Positions 43,893 to 54,244 are shown, numbered from the stretch's first letter. The stretch: DNA of 64,000 bases from Vibrio gallaecicus (GCF_024347495.1 NZ_AP025490.1:1612001-1676000), one strand, 5' to 3'. Notes: a model not told the origin generated them from the sequence alone. Numbers and translations are program-made.

Positions 43893-44513
43893 ATGAGTTC
43901 AAATTCAAACAATCGCCATGAATTAGTCGAAAAGAACGTTGGCTTGCTGGCTATACTGATTGTTATTGCAATTAGTTTCGGTGCTTTGGTAGAGATTACC
44001 CCGCTTATTTTTCAAAAGCAGACAACTGAACCTGTAGAAAACCTACGTGTTTATTCTGCTCTAGAAATGGAAGGACGTGACATCTACATCCGTGAAGGTT
44101 GTAATGTATGTCACAGTCAAATGATTCGTCCTTTCCGTTCTGAAACTGAACGTTACGGTCACTACTCTGTAGCTGGCGAAAGCGTTTGGGAACATCCATT
44201 CCTATGGGGTTCTAAGCGTACAGGTCCTGATCTAGCACGTGTTGGTGACCGTTATTCTGATGAATGGCACCGTGTTCATTTGATTGATCCACGTGAACTA
44301 GTACCTGAATCAAATATGCCTGGTTTCCCTTGGTTAGCTGAGAACAAGCTTGATGGCAAGTTAACACAAAGCAAGCTTGAACTATTCCGCAATCAATTTG
44401 GTGTTCCATACACTGATGAACAGATTGCTAACGCGAAACAAGATGTTGAAGGTAAAACAGAGATGGATGCAATCATCGCTTATCTTCAGTCTCTTGGACA
44501 CGCAATGAAATAA
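43893..44513 (+). CDS. ccoO: cbb3 oxidase subunit II, mono-haem cytochrome c
   Basis: This 206-residue protein has one N-terminal membrane anchor ([18 protein letters not shown]) and a periplasmic haem c domain with C70-N-V-C-H74 followed by [10 protein letters not shown], a family hallmark. The axial methionine is in ESNMPGFPW. It passes electrons to CcoN. GGGAG precedes the start, 12 bp after ccoN. Confidence 0.96.
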   Translation: MSSNSNNRHELVEKNVGLLAILIVIAISFGALVEITPLIFQKQTTEPVENLRVYSALEMEGRDIYIREGCNVCHSQMIRPFRSETERYGHYSVAGESVWEHPFLWGSKRTGPDLARVGDRYSDEWHRVHLIDPRELVPESNMPGFPWLAENKLDGKLTQSKLELFRNQFGVPYTDEQIANAKQDVEGKTEMDAIIAYLQSLGHAMK

Positions 44514-44522
44514 GGAATAGCT

Positions 44523-44699
44523 ATGGATATTATTACATTTCAAAGCATTTGGACTGTTACTGTTTTTTCTTGTTTCATTGGCATCGTTTGGTGGGCATAT
44601 GGCAAGAATCGTAAGACACGTTTCGACGAAGATGCAAATCTAGTATTTGCAGATGACGAACCAGCAGCAAGTTCTAAAAATCAAGGAGTGACAAAGTAA
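44523..44699 (+). CDS. ccoQ: cbb3 oxidase small subunit CcoQ
   Basis: This 58-codon gene encodes one membrane helix (WTVTVFSCFIGIVWWAYG) followed by the conserved KNRKTRFDEDANLVF tail. CcoQ stabilises the oxidase complex. Its stop shares one base with the ccoP start. It is too short for many gene callers. Confidence 0.94.
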   Translation: MDIITFQSIWTVTVFSCFIGIVWWAYGKNRKTRFDEDANLVFADDEPAASSKNQGVTK

Positions 44700-45673
44700 T
44701 GAGTACATTCTGGAGTATCTGGGTTAGTGCAATTACGATTGGTACCCTCATTGGTTGTGCTGTCCTACTTCGTTGGTGTTTCCACGATAAAACAGGTGTT
44801 GAATCTGGTAAGGATATGGGTCATGAGTACGATGGTATTCGCGAACTGAATAACCCTTTACCTAAATGGTGGACATACCTATTTATCAGCACAATCGTGT
44901 TTGCGGCAGTATACCTAGCACTTTATCCTGGTTTGGGTAACTTTAAAGGTGTCCTTGGCTGGACAAGTTCAGATCAAACAGTTCGTAGTGTAGAAGAGTC
45001 TCGCTCTTCAATTGCCGCATCTCAAGCTAACAAGCAGTTAGATGAATATGCGAAAGAGTTAGATGATGCAAATACCTACTTTGGTGAAGCATTCAAAAAA
45101 CTTGCGCACAATGATAATGGTCTACGTTCTATACCTGAAATAGCTTCGGATTCAGAAGCTATTAAAGTTGGACAACGTTTGTTCTTGCAAAACTGTTCTC
45201 AGTGTCATGGTTCCGATGCTCGTGGTCAGAAAGGTTTCCCTAACCTAACTGATGACGCTTGGTTGTACGGTGGTGAGCCACAAGCAATTAAGACGACTAT
45301 TATGAATGGTCGAATCGGTCAAATGCCAGCATGGAAAGACGCACTAGGTGAGCAAGGCGTTAAAGAAGTAGTTAGCTACACTCTTAGCTTATCTGGTCGT
45401 TCAGTAAATGCACGTGAAGCAGAAGCTGGTAAAGCTCGCTTTGTTGTATGTGCTGCATGTCACGGCACTGATGGTAAAGGTAACCCTGCAGTAGGCGCAC
45501 CTGACCTGACAGATCGTGATTGGCTATTTGGTGACTCACGCGCTGAAGTAACTGAAACTGTAATGAACGGGCGCTCAGGCGTAATGCCAGCTTGGAAGGA
45601 CATTCTAGGCGAAGATAAAGTTCAACTTGTTTCTGCGTATGTTTGGAGCCTAAGCAACTCTGACAATAAGTAA
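44699..45673 (+). CDS. ccoP: cbb3 oxidase subunit III, di-haem cytochrome c
   Basis: This 324-residue protein has two N-terminal membrane segments (about 5-25 and 58-80) and two cytochrome c domains with haem motifs at C166 (CSQCH) and C251 (CAACH). Axial methionines are in GRIGQMPAW and GRSGVMPAW. It is the electron entry subunit. Start overlaps ccoQ by one base. Confidence 0.96.
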   Translation: MSTFWSIWVSAITIGTLIGCAVLLRWCFHDKTGVESGKDMGHEYDGIRELNNPLPKWWTYLFISTIVFAAVYLALYPGLGNFKGVLGWTSSDQTVRSVEESRSSIAASQANKQLDEYAKELDDANTYFGEAFKKLAHNDNGLRSIPEIASDSEAIKVGQRLFLQNCSQCHGSDARGQKGFPNLTDDAWLYGGEPQAIKTTIMNGRIGQMPAWKDALGEQGVKEVVSYTLSLSGRSVNAREAEAGKARFVVCAACHGTDGKGNPAVGAPDLTDRDWLFGDSRAEVTETVMNGRSGVMPAWKDILGEDKVQLVSAYVWSLSNSDNK

Positions 45674-45683
45674 CATTTCAATA

Positions 45684-45712
45684 ACAGCCCCTTTCTAAGG
45701 GGCTGTCTTTTC
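45684..45712 (+). terminator. terminator of ccoNOQP
   Basis: A stem ACAGCCCC / GGGGCTGT with a 7-base loop and CTTTTCT separates the structural genes from the maturation genes. Confidence 0.85.
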
Positions 45713-45758
45713 TGTATTTTGTAAACCCTCTTCTACCCTTTTCATTGAGATCTTTTTT

Positions 45759-46238
45759 ATGGTAAAGCCTTGGTATAAACAGTTTTGGCCGTGGTTCTTA
45801 ATTGCCTTGCCCCTAACCGTTGTTATTTGGACAATTCTTACAGTTATTCTATTCACACAAAACTCCGTCGATTTAGTGACTGAGGATTACTACAAAAAAG
45901 GTAAAGGCATTAATATCGATATTTCGAAAGTTAATGTGGCAAAAGATCTTGGTCTTTTTGCTTCAGTAAGTGAAGAAGAAAACTCCGTAGTTCTTACATT
46001 AAACAAGGGGAGCTTGGACCATTTCCCAGCGATAAATGCCATGTTTGTTCATCGTACACTTCCGGATAGAGACTTTTCGAAACTGCTTACAGCAGATGCA
46101 AAAGGCAACTACCGTCTGATTTTAGACAATGATATTCAAGGTCCTTGGTTTATTGAACTGAGCCCACATAACTCTGAATGGCTTATACAAGGTCGTATTA
46201 CATTCCCTCTTGAAACATCAACTCGACTAATGAACTAA
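45759..46238 (+). CDS. ccoH: cbb3 oxidase maturation protein FixH/CcoH
   Basis: This 159-residue protein has one N-terminal membrane helix (PWFLIALPLTVVIWTILTVI) with the conserved DYYKKGKGIN stretch after it and a periplasmic beta domain. FixH proteins help assemble cbb3 oxidase. The next gene starts 4 bp after its stop. Confidence 0.9.
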   Translation: MVKPWYKQFWPWFLIALPLTVVIWTILTVILFTQNSVDLVTEDYYKKGKGINIDISKVNVAKDLGLFASVSEEENSVVLTLNKGSLDHFPAINAMFVHRTLPDRDFSKLLTADAKGNYRLILDNDIQGPWFIELSPHNSEWLIQGRITFPLETSTRLMN

Positions 46239-46242
46239 AACT

Positions 46243-48615
46243 ATGAACGAATCGTGTTACCACTGCGGTGAAGATGTACCAGCAAACACCGATTTTAAAG
46301 TTGAAATCTTAGGTTCAGAACGAGAAATGTGCTGTCCAGGCTGTGAGACGGTTGCTCAAACTATCGTAGATAGCGGTCTAGTTTCTTATTATCAATATAG
46401 GACAGCTCCAGCTGAAAAAGCCGATCTTGTTCCTGAGCAATTAAGAGCTCTTGCACACTACGACAATGAAGATGTGCAACAAGAGTTTGTCCGAAACAGC
46501 CAAGATGTCTCAGAAGTTACCCTTTCGATTGAAGGGGTTTCATGTGCGGCTTGTGCTTGGCTAATAGAAAAGCAAGTATCTAAAAAAATAGGTGTCTACA
46601 GTATTCGAGTAAACACCACAACGAATCGAGCTCTTCTTAGTTGGGACAAGTCAAAAGTAAGATTGAGTGAATTATTGTCTGCCATTCACTCGCTCGGTTA
46701 TAAAGCCGCACCTTTTGAAGCCGATCAACAAGAAGCTGCTTACCATCGCTCGATGAAAAACTATCTCTACCGACTTGGAGTGGCAGGACTTGCAACCATG
46801 CAGGTTATGATGCTTGCCGTTGCATTATATTTAGAAGTTTTTGGCAACCTAGAACCTGAATTTAAAAGTTACTTCCGTTGGGTAAGCTTAATATTTGCCA
46901 CTCCCGTGTTACTTTACTCAGCCCTACCTTTCTACATTAATGCTTGGAGAAGTTTAAAAGGCAGAACACTAGGAATGGACGTGCCTGTTTCTATCGCACT
47001 GCTATTTGCTTATGCCGCTAGCTTAGTGGCTACCGTAACAGAACAAGGCGAAGTGTTCTTTGAGTCCATTTCAATGTTTACCTTTTTCCTGCTCTTAGGT
47101 CGCTTCCTAGAAATGAGAGCCAGAAGAAAGGCTGCGGCAGCTAGTGGAAATCTACTCAAATTAATCCCTGCGATGGCCACCACTTTAGATGGTAAACAAA
47201 TCCCCGTTAAAACCTTAAAGGTTGGAGATAAAATTCGCGTCTTGCCTGGAGAACATATACCAGCGGATGGCTTGGTTCTTTCAGGAAGAGTACATGTTGA
47301 TGAATCAATGTTAACGGGTGAATCCGTACACGTAGTGAAATCTGAGAATGATTCTGTTTTTGCGGGTACATTGAATGGTGATGAGTCATTTGAATTGGAA
47401 GTCACTACATCGAAAGCAGACTCAATGATATCTAATATTGTTCGGCTACAAGATGAAGCTCAGTTATCTAAGCCAAAAATTGCAGAAATAGCCGATGTTG
47501 TTGCCCGCTACTTTGTCGCAATCATTTTGATCATATCTTTCGGTACTTGGCTGTATTGGCACCAAACCAAACCTGAAGATGCTTTTTGGATAATGCTATC
47601 TGTACTTGTTGCGACCTGCCCTTGCGCTTTGTCTCTTGCTACACCTACCGCAATCACTTGCTCGACATCTCGTATGGGCAATTTAGGTATTTTATTGCGT
47701 AAAGGGCATGTGTTCGAAACACTTTGTAAAGTGAATCATTTAATCATTGATAAAACTGGCACTTTAACTGAAGGCGATATTCGTATCGCCCGTGTAGATA
47801 CTAAATCTGATATTGATGAACCTACATGTTTGGCTCTAGCCGCTAGCTTGGAAAAACATGCGAACCACCCAATAGCCAAAGCATTTCGAGAGTTTGAATC
47901 CGAACATTTTCTTGTCGATAACGTCAGCAACATTATTGGTTCTGGAATTGAAGGAACTTTTAACGGACAACCTATCTCTATCGGGAGTGCAAGATTTATA
48001 TTAGATAACGCCGAAACGGCAGAGAGTAACGGTATTTACTTAGCTTTAAATGGACAACATATAGCAACTTTTACATATGAAGACCCAATAAGAAAAGAAA
48101 GTGCAGAGCTCATCAAACAATTTACTGATGCCGGAATTAAAACAACTCTGCTAACCGGTGATTCACTGGCAAATGCACTCCCTGTTGCCAAATCAATTGG
48201 TATACAAGATGTTGTCGCAGACGCAAAACCAGAGGATAAGTTAGCCTACCTTAATTCAACTGACTCGAATGATATAACCATGATGGTTGGTGATGGTATC
48301 AATGATGCTCCAACATTAGCTGGGGCACACTTATCCGTTGCAATGGGTGGTGGCACTGACGTTGCAAAAGCATCTGCGGACATGATTTTACTCGGTGATA
48401 AATTAGATAGGCTACTTAAGTCACGTATATTAGCGTTGAAAACTCGTAAAATCATCAGAGAGAACCTTGCATGGTCTCTTGGGTATAACTTACTTATATT
48501 GCCTCTAGCAGTAGCTGGATTAGTTGCGCCTTATATTGCAGTAGTTGGCATGTCTGCAAGTTCAATTATAGTAGTCTCTAACTCTTTAAGGCTCTTAAAA
48601 GAGGAACGTAAGTAA
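46243..48615 (+). CDS. ccoI: copper-transporting P1B ATPase CcoI (FixI)
   Basis: This 790-residue ATPase moves copper for the CuB centre. An N-terminal cysteine-rich segment (CYHCGED, CCPGCE) precedes a heavy-metal-associated domain (GVSCAACAWLIE), eight membrane helices, the transport motif CPC in VATCPCALSLATP, the phosphorylation motif DKTGTLTEG and the hinge GDGINDAPTL. It overlaps ccoS by one base. Confidence 0.96.
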   Translation: MNESCYHCGEDVPANTDFKVEILGSEREMCCPGCETVAQTIVDSGLVSYYQYRTAPAEKADLVPEQLRALAHYDNEDVQQEFVRNSQDVSEVTLSIEGVSCAACAWLIEKQVSKKIGVYSIRVNTTTNRALLSWDKSKVRLSELLSAIHSLGYKAAPFEADQQEAAYHRSMKNYLYRLGVAGLATMQVMMLAVALYLEVFGNLEPEFKSYFRWVSLIFATPVLLYSALPFYINAWRSLKGRTLGMDVPVSIALLFAYAASLVATVTEQGEVFFESISMFTFFLLLGRFLEMRARRKAAAASGNLLKLIPAMATTLDGKQIPVKTLKVGDKIRVLPGEHIPADGLVLSGRVHVDESMLTGESVHVVKSENDSVFAGTLNGDESFELEVTTSKADSMISNIVRLQDEAQLSKPKIAEIADVVARYFVAIILIISFGTWLYWHQTKPEDAFWIMLSVLVATCPCALSLATPTAITCSTSRMGNLGILLRKGHVFETLCKVNHLIIDKTGTLTEGDIRIARVDTKSDIDEPTCLALAASLEKHANHPIAKAFREFESEHFLVDNVSNIIGSGIEGTFNGQPISIGSARFILDNAETAESNGIYLALNGQHIATFTYEDPIRKESAELIKQFTDAGIKTTLLTGDSLANALPVAKSIGIQDVVADAKPEDKLAYLNSTDSNDITMMVGDGINDAPTLAGAHLSVAMGGGTDVAKASADMILLGDKLDRLLKSRILALKTRKIIRENLAWSLGYNLLILPLAVAGLVAPYIAVVGMSASSIIVVSNSLRLLKEERK

Positions 48616-48797
48616 TGGAAAGTTTGTACATCTTGATCCCAATTGCGATCATTTTGGTTTGTGTTGCTGTGGGCGTTTTTCTATGGGCTGTTAAAAGTGA
48701 ACAGTTTGAAGATTTAGAGCGCCAGGGTCACAATATTTTATTCGATGAAGACAGTGGCAAAGAAATGAACACATCAAAGAAACCTCATGACTCCTGA
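48615..48797 (+). CDS. ccoS: cbb3 oxidase maturation protein CcoS
   Basis: This 60-residue protein has one membrane helix (LYILIPIAIILVCVAVGVFLW) and the family pattern AVKSEQFEDLERQGHNILFDED. It is required for cofactor insertion in cbb3 oxidase. It overlaps both its neighbours. Confidence 0.95.
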   Translation: MESLYILIPIAIILVCVAVGVFLWAVKSEQFEDLERQGHNILFDEDSGKEMNTSKKPHDS

Positions 48798-49461
48798 TTG
48801 GGTTGGCGCTTTCTTCATCGGTTTAATTGGTGCCGGTCATTGTATGGGTATGTGTGGTGGTATTGCCTCTTTACTTTCTATTGGCAGTCAGAAGCCATCA
48901 CCAATGACCCCACTACTTTATAATTTAGGTCGCCTATCAAGTTACGCATTGATTGGAGCTATTGTTGGCGGGGCTATTTCATCTATCGGAGAACTCAGCC
49001 AGTTTAATGCTTTGCTCGGTTGGCTGCGTTTATTCACTGCAATATTCATGATTATCTTGGCTTTGTATATTGGTAAATGGTGGTTTGGCTTGCTTGCTTT
49101 TGAAAAGTTAGGTCAGCGGTTATGGCGTTATATTTCGCCTATTGGTAAATCATTCCTTCCTCTAAAGCATCCTTCACATGCATTACCTTTTGGTTTTATT
49201 TGGGGGTGGCTGCCATGTGGCTTAGTTTATTCGATGCTAACTTGGGCTGCCGTTTCTGGTGGCTCCCTTAACGGAGCCGGGATAATGCTAGCTTTTGGTC
49301 TAGGTACTTTACCCGCCATGCTAGCAGTTGGAGTGGGGGCAAACCTTATAAAAAGAATCCAGCAAGCTACTCTGTTCCGTCAGTTAGGTGCAGTTTTAAT
49401 CTTTATCTACGGTTTGTATACCGGATATATAGCGATACAGCTCATCAATTATACCGTATGA
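48787..49461 (+). CDS. DsbD_2/TauE-like membrane protein of the cbb3 maturation cluster
   Basis: This 224-residue protein has about six membrane helices and the conserved motif GAGHCMGMCGG (residues 15-25), and a second one, WGWLPCGLVYS. These half-site cysteines recur in the cytochrome c biogenesis (DsbD_2) family. The gene follows ccoS in many gammaproteobacteria, so a copper or redox role in oxidase assembly is likely. It overlaps ccoS by 11 bp. Confidence 0.8.
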   Translation: MTPDWVGAFFIGLIGAGHCMGMCGGIASLLSIGSQKPSPMTPLLYNLGRLSSYALIGAIVGGAISSIGELSQFNALLGWLRLFTAIFMIILALYIGKWWFGLLAFEKLGQRLWRYISPIGKSFLPLKHPSHALPFGFIWGWLPCGLVYSMLTWAAVSGGSLNGAGIMLAFGLGTLPAMLAVGVGANLIKRIQQATLFRQLGAVLIFIYGLYTGYIAIQLINYTV

Positions 49462-49517
49462 TCAATCTTTTAATGCGGTTTTTTTACTACCTTTTGGGGA
49501 GAAGGAATGCTAAAATA

Positions 49518-49531
49518 TTGACGTATATCAA
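49518..49531 (+). promoter_or_regulatory. FNR box before fnr
   Basis: TTGACGTATATCAA matches the FNR consensus TTGAT-N4-ATCAA except for one base. It lies 16 bp before the fnr start, a place that suggests negative autoregulation. Confidence 0.75.
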
Positions 49532-49547
49532 ATAGTGAAAGATTGTT

Positions 49548-50294
49548 ATGATTTCTGAAAAGCCTGTGACGAAACGTGTTCAGTCTGGTGGCTGTGCAAT
49601 CCACTGCCAGGATTGTAGTATTAGCCAGCTCTGTATCCCATTTACTTTGAATGAATCTGAACTTGATCAACTTGATCAGATCATTGAAAGAAAAAAGCCT
49701 ATTCAAAAAGGTCAAGAGTTATTCAAAGCTGGAGACGAGCTTAAGTCTCTGTATGCGATTCGCTCTGGTACTATTAAGAGTTACACCATTACCGAACAAG
49801 GTGATGAACAAATTACTGCATTTCACCTTGCCGGTGACTTAGTAGGTTTTGATGCTATCACAGAAGATATGCATCCTAGCTTTGCTCAAGCTTTAGAAAC
49901 CTCTATGGTCTGTGAAATTCCTTACGAAATCTTAGATGATTTATCAGGAAAAATGCCAAAGCTTCGCCAGCAGATCATGCGCTTGATGAGTAATGAAATT
50001 AAAGGCGACCAAGAAATGATTCTTCTGTTGTCTAAAAAGAATGCAGAGGAGCGCTTAGCTGCTTTCTTATTCAACCTTTCAACTCGATTCTCTCAACGTG
50101 GTTTCAGCCCACGAGAATTTCGTTTGACGATGACTCGCGGTGACATTGGTAATTACCTTGGTTTAACCGTTGAAACTATTAGCCGTTTGCTAGGTCGCTT
50201 TCAAAAAGCAGACATTCTAAGCGTTAAAGGTAAATACATCACTATCGAAGACCATGATGCCTTAATGGAATTAGCTGGTGTTTCAAAAGAATAA
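49548..50294 (+). CDS. fnr: oxygen-sensing regulator FNR
   Basis: This 248-residue CRP-family regulator holds a [4Fe-4S] cluster that oxygen destroys. The cluster ligands are C20, C23, C29 and C122, the E. coli positions; C16 is also present. The cyclic-nucleotide-like beta domain (50-140), dimer helix (135-165) and helix-turn-helix ([14 protein letters not shown]) follow. The gene sits between the cbb3 genes and uspE, as in related genomes. Confidence 0.97.
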   Translation: MISEKPVTKRVQSGGCAIHCQDCSISQLCIPFTLNESELDQLDQIIERKKPIQKGQELFKAGDELKSLYAIRSGTIKSYTITEQGDEQITAFHLAGDLVGFDAITEDMHPSFAQALETSMVCEIPYEILDDLSGKMPKLRQQIMRLMSNEIKGDQEMILLLSKKNAEERLAAFLFNLSTRFSQRGFSPREFRLTMTRGDIGNYLGLTVETISRLLGRFQKADILSVKGKYITIEDHDALMELAGVSKE

Positions 50295-50305
50295 CTGATT
50301 TATCA

Positions 50306-50342
50306 ATGATGTAGTTCAATAATGAGCTACATCATATTTCTC
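50306..50342 (+). terminator. terminator-like stem after fnr
   Basis: Arms ATGATGTAG / CTACATCAT with further inner pairing are followed by ATTTCTCTC, a weak T-run. Confidence 0.55.
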
Positions 50343-50427
50343 TCTAAAATCCTCCTATATTTCTCTTAATCTCTCTTTAACTGCGCTACATTAATTATAT
50401 GGTTTAGTCCAAATAGTAGGCTTAGTT

Positions 50428-51375
50428 ATGAGTATCTATAGCAAAATTCTAGTCGTCGCCGACATTAATCACGATGAGCAACCAGCTCTTGTTCGTGCAA
50501 TTCAACTCGCTAAAAAGAGTGCTTCAACAAGTCACATTACTTTTTTCCTATCGATTTATGATTTCTCATATGATATGACATCCATGCTTTCACCCGATGA
50601 ACGCGATGCAATGAGAAAAGGTGTTATTCATCAACGTGAAATTTGGATGAATAAAGTTGCTGAACCTTATATAGATGATTCAATTGAGTTTAATGTCAAA
50701 GTGGTTTGGCATAATAGACCGTATGAAGCAACCATAGCTGAGGTTTTCTCTGGTGAACACGATATCCTTATTAAAGGAACTCGTAAGCACGACACTTTAG
50801 AGTCTGTCATTTTCACCCCAACGGATTGGCATTTATTACGTAAGTGCCCTTGCCCAGTTCTATTAGTTAAGAATGAATTCTGGCCAGATCATGCAAAAAT
50901 TTATGCGTCTGTACATGTCGGCTCAGAAAATGATACTCACATTGAACTAAATGACTCTATGGTCGAAAGGCTATTGGAAATAACAGGACGCTTGAATGCT
51001 GAGCCATTCCTAGTTAACGCCTACCCTCTGACTCCAGCCAACATCACAATTGAACTCCCTGAGTTTGACCCTACGTCATATACTGATGCTGTTCGTGGTC
51101 ACCATTTAACTGCAATGAAAGCACTTCGCCAAAAACATCATTTATGTGAAGAACAAACTATTGTACAGCAAGGTCTTCCTGAAGATGTTATCCCGCAAGT
51201 AGCGGAAGACAATGGTGCAGCTATGGTAATTTTGGGAACAACCGGACGTACCGGCTTATCTGCCGTTTTCATCGGCAATACTGCTGAGCATGTAATTGAT
51301 AAGATAAACTGTGATGTTCTCGCTCTGAAGCCAAATGGTTATATCAGCCCTTTGGACCCTAATATTGCTAAGTAA
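50428..51375 (+). CDS. uspE: tandem universal stress protein UspE
   Basis: This 315-residue protein has two USP domains (about 1-150 and 160-310). The second carries the nucleotide-binding-like end LGTTGRTGLSAVFIGNTAEHVI. UspE helps with stress survival and motility. The fnr-uspE pair is also found in E. coli. It converges on ttcA across a terminator. Confidence 0.93.
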   Translation: MSIYSKILVVADINHDEQPALVRAIQLAKKSASTSHITFFLSIYDFSYDMTSMLSPDERDAMRKGVIHQREIWMNKVAEPYIDDSIEFNVKVVWHNRPYEATIAEVFSGEHDILIKGTRKHDTLESVIFTPTDWHLLRKCPCPVLLVKNEFWPDHAKIYASVHVGSENDTHIELNDSMVERLLEITGRLNAEPFLVNAYPLTPANITIELPEFDPTSYTDAVRGHHLTAMKALRQKHHLCEEQTIVQQGLPEDVIPQVAEDNGAAMVILGTTGRTGLSAVFIGNTAEHVIDKINCDVLALKPNGYISPLDPNIAK

Positions 51376-51446
51376 GTGACAATAATTAGAAGGTATATTG
51401 ATATTTCCTTTAAGAATTCCTAAACAATGACTTTTATTATTAATAC

Positions 51447-51474
51447 AAAAAAGCCCCGACTTCCGGGGCTTTTA
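51447..51474. terminator. bidirectional terminator between uspE and ttcA
   Basis: A stem AAAGCCCCG-ACTTC-CGGGGCTTT with T on one side and A on the other serves both genes. Confidence 0.93.
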
Positions 51475-51489
51475 TTTTCTAAGCTTGAC

Positions 51490-52398
51490 TTAGACATTCG
51501 TTACATCAATAAACATAGATTCATCAATATGAGCTGAGCCAATATTTGATGACGAAACTTCCGCTTCAGCGAATTCATATTGTTCACGTTCGCTGCTGCG
51601 ATCAATGGGTAAGTTTTCGAAATCAAATAGCTCTCTATCAGCAAGCTGACTTGGGCTTACGTTTTGAATTGATTTAAACACTTTTTCTACTCGACCAGGG
51701 GTCTTCTTATCCCAATCGATAAGCATAGCTTTAATATTTTGACGTTGAAGATTTTCTTGTGAACCACATAGGTTACAAGGAATAATTGGAAACTCTTTAT
51801 GCTCCGCATATTCAATAAGGTCCGTTTCACGACAGTAAGTCAGAGGGCGGATTACAACATTGCGACCATCATCTGAACGAAGTTTAGGCGGCATTGCTTT
51901 TAGGCGTGCGCCATGAAACATATTGAGGAACATAGTTTCAACAATATCATCTAGATGGTGACCAAGAGCGATCTTAGTTGCGCCAATCTTCTCAGCAAAT
52001 GAGTAAAGTGTGCCTCTACGTAAACGAGAGCAAAGACCACAAGTCGTTTTACCTTCAGGCACTTTATCTTTAACGACCGAATACGTATCCTTATCTACGA
52101 TGTAATAAGGAATATTCAATGTTTCAAAGTAGTCAGGAAGAATATGTTCAGGGAAACCTGGCTGTTTCTGGTCTAAGTTAACAGCCACTACATCAAATTT
52201 GATTGGAGCAACTTCACGAAGCTTAAGTAAGATATCCAACATCGCAAATGAATCTTTACCGCCGCTGATACATGCCATAACAACATCATTTTCTTCGATC
52301 ATGTTGTAATCAACAATGGCGTTACCAACATTTTTTCTTAAACGCTTCTGAAGTTTGTTGAATTCGTGTGTTTCTTTTCTATTATCGACTTGATTCAT
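51490..52398 (-). CDS. ttcA: tRNA 2-thiocytidine synthetase TtcA
   Basis: This 302-residue enzyme from ATG 52398 thiolates C32 of certain tRNAs. The ATP-binding PP-loop [11 protein letters not shown] is near residue 46. The paired cysteines of the iron-sulfur site are in [10 protein letters not shown] and CNLCGSQ. A GTG at 52410 is the alternative start. The 3' tail beyond residue 270 is acidic and variable. Confidence 0.95.
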   Translation of the reverse strand: MNQVDNRKETHEFNKLQKRLRKNVGNAIVDYNMIEENDVVMACISGGKDSFAMLDILLKLREVAPIKFDVVAVNLDQKQPGFPEHILPDYFETLNIPYYIVDKDTYSVVKDKVPEGKTTCGLCSRLRRGTLYSFAEKIGATKIALGHHLDDIVETMFLNMFHGARLKAMPPKLRSDDGRNVVIRPLTYCRETDLIEYAEHKEFPIIPCNLCGSQENLQRQNIKAMLIDWDKKTPGRVEKVFKSIQNVSPSQLADRELFDFENLPIDRSSEREQYEFAEAEVSSSNIGSAHIDESMFIDVTNV

Positions 52399-52657
52399 TA
52401 CGACTCTCACACTGTCGAGTAACCGACGGTAGCTTTGCTTGGTGGATTCTTTAAGGGCGTGGATTATACGGATTTTTATTTAATGTTGAAATACTAACTA
52501 GAGATAAAACATCTGAGTTTATTAAGAAGTAATGCCGTTTTAGAACATAGTATTTATTGCTTCTACGTTTCAGCATTCTCTAAAAGTAGTTATGAAGCTT
52601 ATATAGACCGCCAATATAGGTTTAGTCATTCGCTTCATAACTAACTGTTTGTAGTGA

Positions 52658-53308
52658 TTATTGAGCAGGAATGTAAGGAAGTACACGTTGAGTGGCTTCA
52701 GGTAACACTAAAGTATCCCCTTTTTGTAGGTCGTCTAAAGTAAAACGAGCTTTACCATCAATAATAGGGATGCTTTTACCGCTGGAAGTCTTAATATCAC
52801 TGTTTAAGTTGTTTGCAAATTCTAATGTTACACCGGTAATCTTAGGCGTAAACCAACTAGAAAACATACCACTTAAGTCCTCTAACATGATCTGCATTTG
52901 CGGCAGGAGTGTTTCGATATTTTCATAGGAAACGGAACCGTCAAGTGGCTCTTTTGTCATTACGACAAGCGAGTAATCACATACTTCTTCTTCAGTCTGG
53001 ACAAAAATGAGAGGGTTCGCTGATCTTAAGTTGCTATCTATTGGTAGAGGGAATTCATTCGAACTAGGGATATCAAACTCTTCATAATGCTCTTCTTTTT
53101 CCATCCAAGCTTTTTTGATATTACATATTTTCTGTGTTTCTTGATCAATAAAGAAAACGGCAACTTTTACATCATCATGCCCTTCTTTATTGTTGTTTTT
53201 TAACTGTGTATACAGTTTTGAATAGGTAAACATATATTCTTGAGCAGAAGCTGGAATTGCAAAAGCAAGCCCTAAAGATGCGAGTATTGCGATAGTCGTT
53301 TTTTTCAT
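52658..53308 (-). CDS. DUF2987 family exported protein
   Basis: From ATG 53308 the product is 216 residues with a signal peptide (MKKTTIAILASLGLAFAIPASA). The mature part matches what I know as DUF2987 in vibrios (YMFTYSKLYTQLKNN..., then DVKVAVFFIDQETQKICNI). Two cysteines may form a disulfide. The frame extends upstream to 53374, but the signal peptide fixes the start. It lies 53 bp after the Bax-like gene. Function unknown. Confidence 0.78.
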   Translation of the reverse strand: MKKTTIAILASLGLAFAIPASAQEYMFTYSKLYTQLKNNNKEGHDDVKVAVFFIDQETQKICNIKKAWMEKEEHYEEFDIPSSNEFPLPIDSNLRSANPLIFVQTEEEVCDYSLVVMTKEPLDGSVSYENIETLLPQMQIMLEDLSGMFSSWFTPKITGVTLEFANNLNSDIKTSSGKSIPIIDGKARFTLDDLQKGDTLVLPEATQRVLPYIPAQ

Positions 53309-53361
53309 TCTAATTATCTTGTTATATGTAGAGTGGACATCAAGGTGATGTTTCAAACTCA

Positions 53362-54204
53362 TTACTGAGCCCAATATTTTTGATTATGGCGAATCATAGC
53401 CTGCAAATCTTCCACATAAGCAGAGCCCCTTTCAGAGTATTTCAGCAGACCGTTTGTCAATTCTGTCGCAGTATTGTGTGTTAACAATTCTTGTCTAGCA
53501 TCGGATAAATCACTTCGGATGCCCCTTAACTCTTTATAAGCAAGGTTTCGGTTTATATTCATGAAGTAACGATGTACTGATTCTTGGCTAGATGAAAACT
53601 TGGCAACTTCATGAGTACTGCCTTCATTTCTTTGTAAAGGAACTAAGCCGCAGCCTTTCGAATAACACCATTGTCCAAAGAAATTATTCGCTTGCTTAGC
53701 AAAACGTGATGTTCCCCAGGCCGATTCATTCGCGGCTTGTGATAAAACCAAAGCTTCGGGCAAGACATTCACGCGATTTAACATTTCGGATAACCAAGTA
53801 TTATCTAAACCCTCGGTTGACAGAGGTAAACTGTATAATTTTCCTAACCGTTTCGCATACGACAGCTCTTCTGCAGATAAAGATTCAATACCACTGTCTG
53901 CCCATTTAAGAAGATGCCTACGTTCTTTGGTTATCCGATTATTTTCAATTTGGATACTCGGACGAAGGTAAGAGAAAAAGGAATCCTTCTTCTCATTTAC
54001 ATCTCCTATAGCACCAAAATCTGGAGTCGACGTAGGCAACATTTCAACACTGATTTCAGGTTGCTCTGTTTTCTTGGCTTGCAAGGATTTACGACGCTCT
54101 TCTTGTTCATAAATATATGGACCTATAAATGAAACAGCTCCAACAACTGCAAAAGCAAGGAATTTTGTTGATTTAGAGCTAATGATATTTTCAAACTTAG
54201 TCAT
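53362..54204 (-). CDS. Bax-like glucosaminidase-domain protein
   Basis: This 280-residue protein has an N-terminal membrane anchor (FLAFAVVGAVSFIGPYIY) and a C-terminal glucosaminidase domain (about 140-280) with LSQAANESAWGTSRFAKQANNFFGQWCY, which holds the catalytic glutamate, and AKFSSSQESVHRYFMNIN. It likely cuts peptidoglycan glycan strands in the periplasm. It corresponds to E. coli Bax by domain layout. Confidence 0.87.
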   Translation of the reverse strand: MTKFENIISSKSTKFLAFAVVGAVSFIGPYIYEQEERRKSLQAKKTEQPEISVEMLPTSTPDFGAIGDVNEKKDSFFSYLRPSIQIENNRITKERRHLLKWADSGIESLSAEELSYAKRLGKLYSLPLSTEGLDNTWLSEMLNRVNVLPEALVLSQAANESAWGTSRFAKQANNFFGQWCYSKGCGLVPLQRNEGSTHEVAKFSSSQESVHRYFMNINRNLAYKELRGIRSDLSDARQELLTHNTATELTNGLLKYSERGSAYVEDLQAMIRHNQKYWAQ

Positions 54205-54244
54205 ATTCGGATCTTTTATTAGTCAGCTTTACTATTAACAAGCT

